NCBI GenBank assembly: GCA_947627245.1
Contig: CANQVH010000013.1
Coordinates: 1-64,000, forward strand
Length of the DNA: 64,000 nt
Reading direction: 5' to 3'
Origin: an uncultured Lachnospiraceae bacterium
GTDB taxonomy: Bacteria; Bacillota; Clostridia; Lachnospirales; Lachnospiraceae
Shown: positions 62,001 through 64,000 of the stretch, one piece after another
How the letters are laid out: every line of letters starts with the position of its first letter
Numbering within the stretch: the stretch's first letter is position 1
Program-made: the position numbers and the translations under genes
Notes under the pieces: model-generated
Databases searched by the model: none
The model's input: only the letters and a program-made list of their open reading frames with translations
What the model was told of the DNA's origin: nothing

Positions 62001-64000
62001 TTGAGGGGTTGTATCTTGGGAATTATTATTTCAAGGAAATTGCCCCTTCGTCTGGGTATACGCTCTCGACAGAGGAATACGATGTTGCCTGTACGTATGA
62101 AGGTGACGAAGTACCAGTCGTTGAAAAAGAATGCACTGTGAAGGAAGATGTAATCAAACAGCCGTTTCAACTGATCAAAGCTGCTAACAATGGGAAAACA
62201 GATGCAGATCTGCTTTCAGGTGTTGGTTTCACAACATATCTCGTTTCGTCCCTTGCCACGAAAGCGGATGGCAGCTATGATTTTGGATCTGCCTCTCCGG
62301 TCGTAACCGGGCCAGATGGAGCAACAGAGATTTTCACAGATAACACCGGACATGCGGTTTCAATACCGATTCCGTTTGGGATATACATTGTTCGTGAAAC
62401 GACAACGCCACATAATTACAGCCCGGTCCGGGATTTTGTGGTTCGCATCACGGAGCACCATCCAACAGAACCGCAGGTATGGCGGGTGTTGCTCGATGAT
62501 GAGTTTAAAGCGAAATTGAAAATCATCAAGCAAGACGATGAGACAAAACGACCCGTCCTGATTGGCGGCACGGAATTCAAGGTATATAACGTGGACAAAG
62601 GTGAATATGTAGAACAGGTGACAACATATCCGACTACAACAACACATACGTCCTACTACACAGATGAAGAAGGATACCTGATTCTTCCAAATGCGCTGGA
62701 ACCGGGCAGATACCGGATTGAGGAGCAGCGCGCTCCGGCGGGTTATACCCTGAATACGGATTATATAGAGATCGTGATCGACAGCGATACGATGTACTAT
62801 ATGGACGAAGTGAGCCAGGATATCATTATCGAAGCTGTGTATGAGAACCATCCGGTAAAAGCGAAATTGACGATCTACAAGGTTGGCGAGATCCTGAAAG
62901 GTTTTGGGAAAGACTTTGAATATGAAGAGCAGAAACTTGGGGGAGCTAAGTTTGCAGTCTATGCTGCTGAGGATATTTATACAGCGGACTATCAGCGCGA
63001 CGCACAAGGGAACCGCATCCTCGAATATGCGAAAGATACGCTTGTAGCGACAGTGATAACAGATGAAGAAGGAAAGGCAAGTATCGGTGAACTTCCTCTC
63101 GGAACATATCGAGTGGAAGAGTTGGAAGCGCCGGCCGGATTTGTCCTTAACAAAGACTCGCAGGATGTAACGTTCCTTTACGAAGGGCAGGATGTGCCTG
63201 TTGTCAATGAGTCTGTCACTTTCAAGAATGAGCGGCAGCGTGTGCAAGTCAGCGCGCTGAAACGGGATGCACTGAATGATGCACTTCTTCCCGGCGCGGT
63301 GTTTGGACTGTACAATAAGGAAGATATTGTGTCTGGGGATAAGGTGATCGTATCTGCCGATACGCTTCTTGAGGAAGCAAAAAGCGGGGACGACGGGAGA
63401 GCAGTGTTCAGTATGGATCTTCCAATTGGCCTCTATTACGTAAAAGAAACAAAGGCGCCAAGTGGTTATGTTTCCAGTGAAGAGATACTTGAGTTGGATG
63501 CATCCTATCAGGGGCAAGAGGTTCCCATTATCAGGCTGGAGGCTGAGAAGAAGAACGAGCCGACAGTCACAGAGTTTACTAAATCGGACATAACGACCGG
63601 AGAAGAACTCAATGGGGCACAACTGACTGTATCCGACAAAGAAGGGAACATCATTGACTCCTGGGTATCGGAAAAAGGGAAGCCGCATGTAATCAGGCGC
63701 CTTGTGGTTGGTGAAACTTATATCTTGCGTGAGGTCATGGCACCGTATGGATACCTGAAGGCAGAAGAAGTGGAGTTCACTATATCAGATACGACTGAGA
63801 TTCAGAAGGTGGAAATGAAGGATGAGGTCCCGGTTGCAGTTTTGATCATTAACAAGAGAGGTGAATTCCTCGATAAGGTTACGTTGCTCGAAAACGCGAA
63901 AGGGACGGTGGAGCATCTGTTTGAGTATCTGACGGGGAGCATTTCGAAAGTCACATTCGAAGTCTATGCGGCAGAAGATATTAAGGCAGCAGACGGTGTG
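59018..64000 (+). CDS. Giant Cna-B/SpaA-repeat surface adhesin, 3' end outside window
   Basis: The frame is open for 1661 codons to the window edge. A signal peptide (CLAGVLAFLTGCMAIVNAGSIS) leads to an acidic Glu/Thr/Ser stalk (about 120-310). A thioester-like head (about 340-470) has Cys371 in TAYCVQPS; the partner TQxA motif appears as THIA with His429, so the thioester may not form. At least ten Cna-B/SpaA-type beta repeats follow from about residue 600, with lysine-starting strands such as IVKKDAETNELLAGAVFGVY and closing glutamates such as VYLKEITPPKGY. Each may hold an isopeptide bond. A sortase motif should lie beyond the window. The start follows AAAGGAAGAGG. Confidence 0.85.
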   Translation, partial: MTKNWRKRCLAGVLAFLTGCMAIVNAGSISAQEDALKDELEQILAGYVIPDDVTEDEIVVAEELQIEKGAEFEPENDLTKLTYAPDKVNVTFKEFNLYNGQPFDVNMEGIYLAVYHAEPMSGHSPYDIARKIIVKEPESVDGDIPQDTGFVDETGSEQDTQLETDFEGVPNTAESLLTEAESQEAAETGETFIADAVLPESLEDVPDETSAEMEVTEAGTETEQLEYELQSEQVTEWTAAEIADAEMSDATETELITEVQSETGTETETEELSDEELLNQSLEESEGQETYDEESGLELQDVLEQASAANIDLASLELNESVSFMVMSASGPKSVDISIVATYNYADYGLGSFITNKYKVTFGSITATAYCVQPSKGGPSDGTYQVTKLKDGKTLAKVCYYGTKAAGDEGFFAEKHPDFSEGKRFIITHIAAAYANGSSDAFTGTNETGKSLAMELYNYCVAQPSIPDVDMEFSDPDTVAYVDGDHQRTKEITFKADELQSITMKLPSGVKLHNVTTGKTSKAGADVELTGGTKFYLTAPLTQAADVKQIWSSKMKGSITKDFSAYSIVTGTSTQKLALVFGDGVDDEKYVNFSITWVNPCKIAIVKKDAETNELLAGAVFGVYGDEACTQLLAEMPPTDANGASSVELYQSSGTVYLKEITPPKGYEINTSAQGVTLVTGDTVTTVITNQAVYGGLTIYKEGEVLTGANVTEGGTTFVYEKRRQKGAVYNVYAAADITSPTGGVAYANGALVAENLVTGDDGSVSLTKLIPGQYRVTEMSAPVNLVNSGESKEVTVTAGESNAETVFATVTFINDRQKASVSVVKTDNETKTPLEGGSYALYASSQITNADGTVVVQPDTFIEKVTTAQNGGVAFTADIPCGFSYYVKEVQAPENYVRNSDDIFTFDFQYAGGTEAQVAFSHTFENRRVSAKIKLVKVDAETGVPQGDATLTNAVYGLYAREDISHPDKKTGIRYHAGEQVATLTTDANGEASVEGLYLGNYYFKEIAPSSGYTLSTEEYDVACTYEGDEVPVVEKECTVKEDVIKQPFQLIKAANNGKTDADLLSGVGFTTYLVSSLATKADGSYDFGSASPVVTGPDGATEIFTDNTGHAVSIPIPFGIYIVRETTTPHNYSPVRDFVVRITEHHPTEPQVWRVLLDDEFKAKLKIIKQDDETKRPVLIGGTEFKVYNVDKGEYVEQVTTYPTTTTHTSYYTDEEGYLILPNALEPGRYRIEEQRAPAGYTLNTDYIEIVIDSDTMYYMDEVSQDIIIEAVYENHPVKAKLTIYKVGEILKGFGKDFEYEEQKLGGAKFAVYAAEDIYTADYQRDAQGNRILEYAKDTLVATVITDEEGKASIGELPLGTYRVEELEAPAGFVLNKDSQDVTFLYEGQDVPVVNESVTFKNERQRVQVSALKRDALNDALLPGAVFGLYNKEDIVSGDKVIVSADTLLEEAKSGDDGRAVFSMDLPIGLYYVKETKAPSGYVSSEEILELDASYQGQEVPIIRLEAEKKNEPTVTEFTKSDITTGEELNGAQLTVSDKEGNIIDSWVSEKGKPHVIRRLVVGETYILREVMAPYGYLKAEEVEFTISDTTEIQKVEMKDEVPVAVLIINKRGEFLDKVTLLENAKGTVEHLFEYLTGSISKVTFEVYAAEDIKAADGV

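Larger units (their letters stand above)
26883..64000. mobile_element. Integrative and conjugative element, left end in spoIVB, right end outside window
   Basis: Base composition falls sharply after 26882, and all following genes are of plasmid or conjugation type: ParM/ParR, VirB2-, VirB6-, VirB4- and VirD4-like proteins, a cell-wall hydrolase, a replication initiator, a primase, an ERF annealing protein and cargo. No relaxase, integrase or excisionase is seen in the window, so these must be further right. The left boundary is set by the abrupt end of spoIVB; an uncertainty of a few bases remains because the second copy of the junction is not visible. Confidence 0.85.

Overview
The window looks like a chromosome segment of a spore-forming, Gram-positive anaerobe of the Clostridia, most probably a Lachnospiraceae relative. 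It carries the Clostridia-type block nusB-xseAB-ispA-dxs-tlyA-nadK-argR-recN-spoIVB, a glycyl-radical enzyme with its activase, strong AGGAGG ribosome binding sites and consensus sigma-A promoters. The species cannot be named from the sequence alone. No complete rRNA, tRNA or CRISPR array was found.

Positions 1-26882 are GC-rich host chromosome. On the minus strand are pyrB-pyrI and the 5' part of a secreted protein. On the plus strand a BMP-type nucleoside-binding protein, a YjjI/YjjW glycyl-radical pair and an ABC nucleoside importer (ATPase plus two permeases) form one neighbourhood. It is followed by a PH-domain protein, a Bce-type antimicrobial-peptide sensing and resistance module (ABC, permease, response regulator, kinase), prfC, an Asp23 protein, and the long nusB-to-recN housekeeping block. 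That block ends in spoIVB, which is cut off by an in-frame stop exactly where the catalytic serine codon should be.

Positions 26883-64000 are a visibly AT-richer integrative and conjugative element inserted in spoIVB. Its right end, relaxase and integrase lie outside the window. The layout is: left-end inverted repeats and an ArpU-like regulator; a ParM/ParR partition pair; small accessory genes and an 808-residue unknown protein; a type IV secretion block (VirB2-like, VirB6/TrbL-like, cell-wall hydrolase, surface protein, PrgI-like, VirB4); a replication block (DUF5697- and DUF6100-like, winged-helix, replication initiator); the VirD4 coupling protein; a secreted metallo-beta-lactamase-fold cargo protein; an S1-domain RNA-binding protein; small membrane and zinc-finger genes; a cold-shock protein; an ERF annealing protein and primase; and a giant Cna-B-repeat surface adhesin that runs off the right edge.

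Two things stand out. First, the insertion removes the serine of the SpoIVB protease, so sporulation should depend on excision, as with the skin element of sigK, unless the gene is dead. Second, nearly every transcription unit of the element has a terminator-like hairpin between its promoter and first gene. This suggests that the element is controlled by antitermination or another leader-RNA mechanism, and the element also encodes an S1-domain RNA-binding protein.
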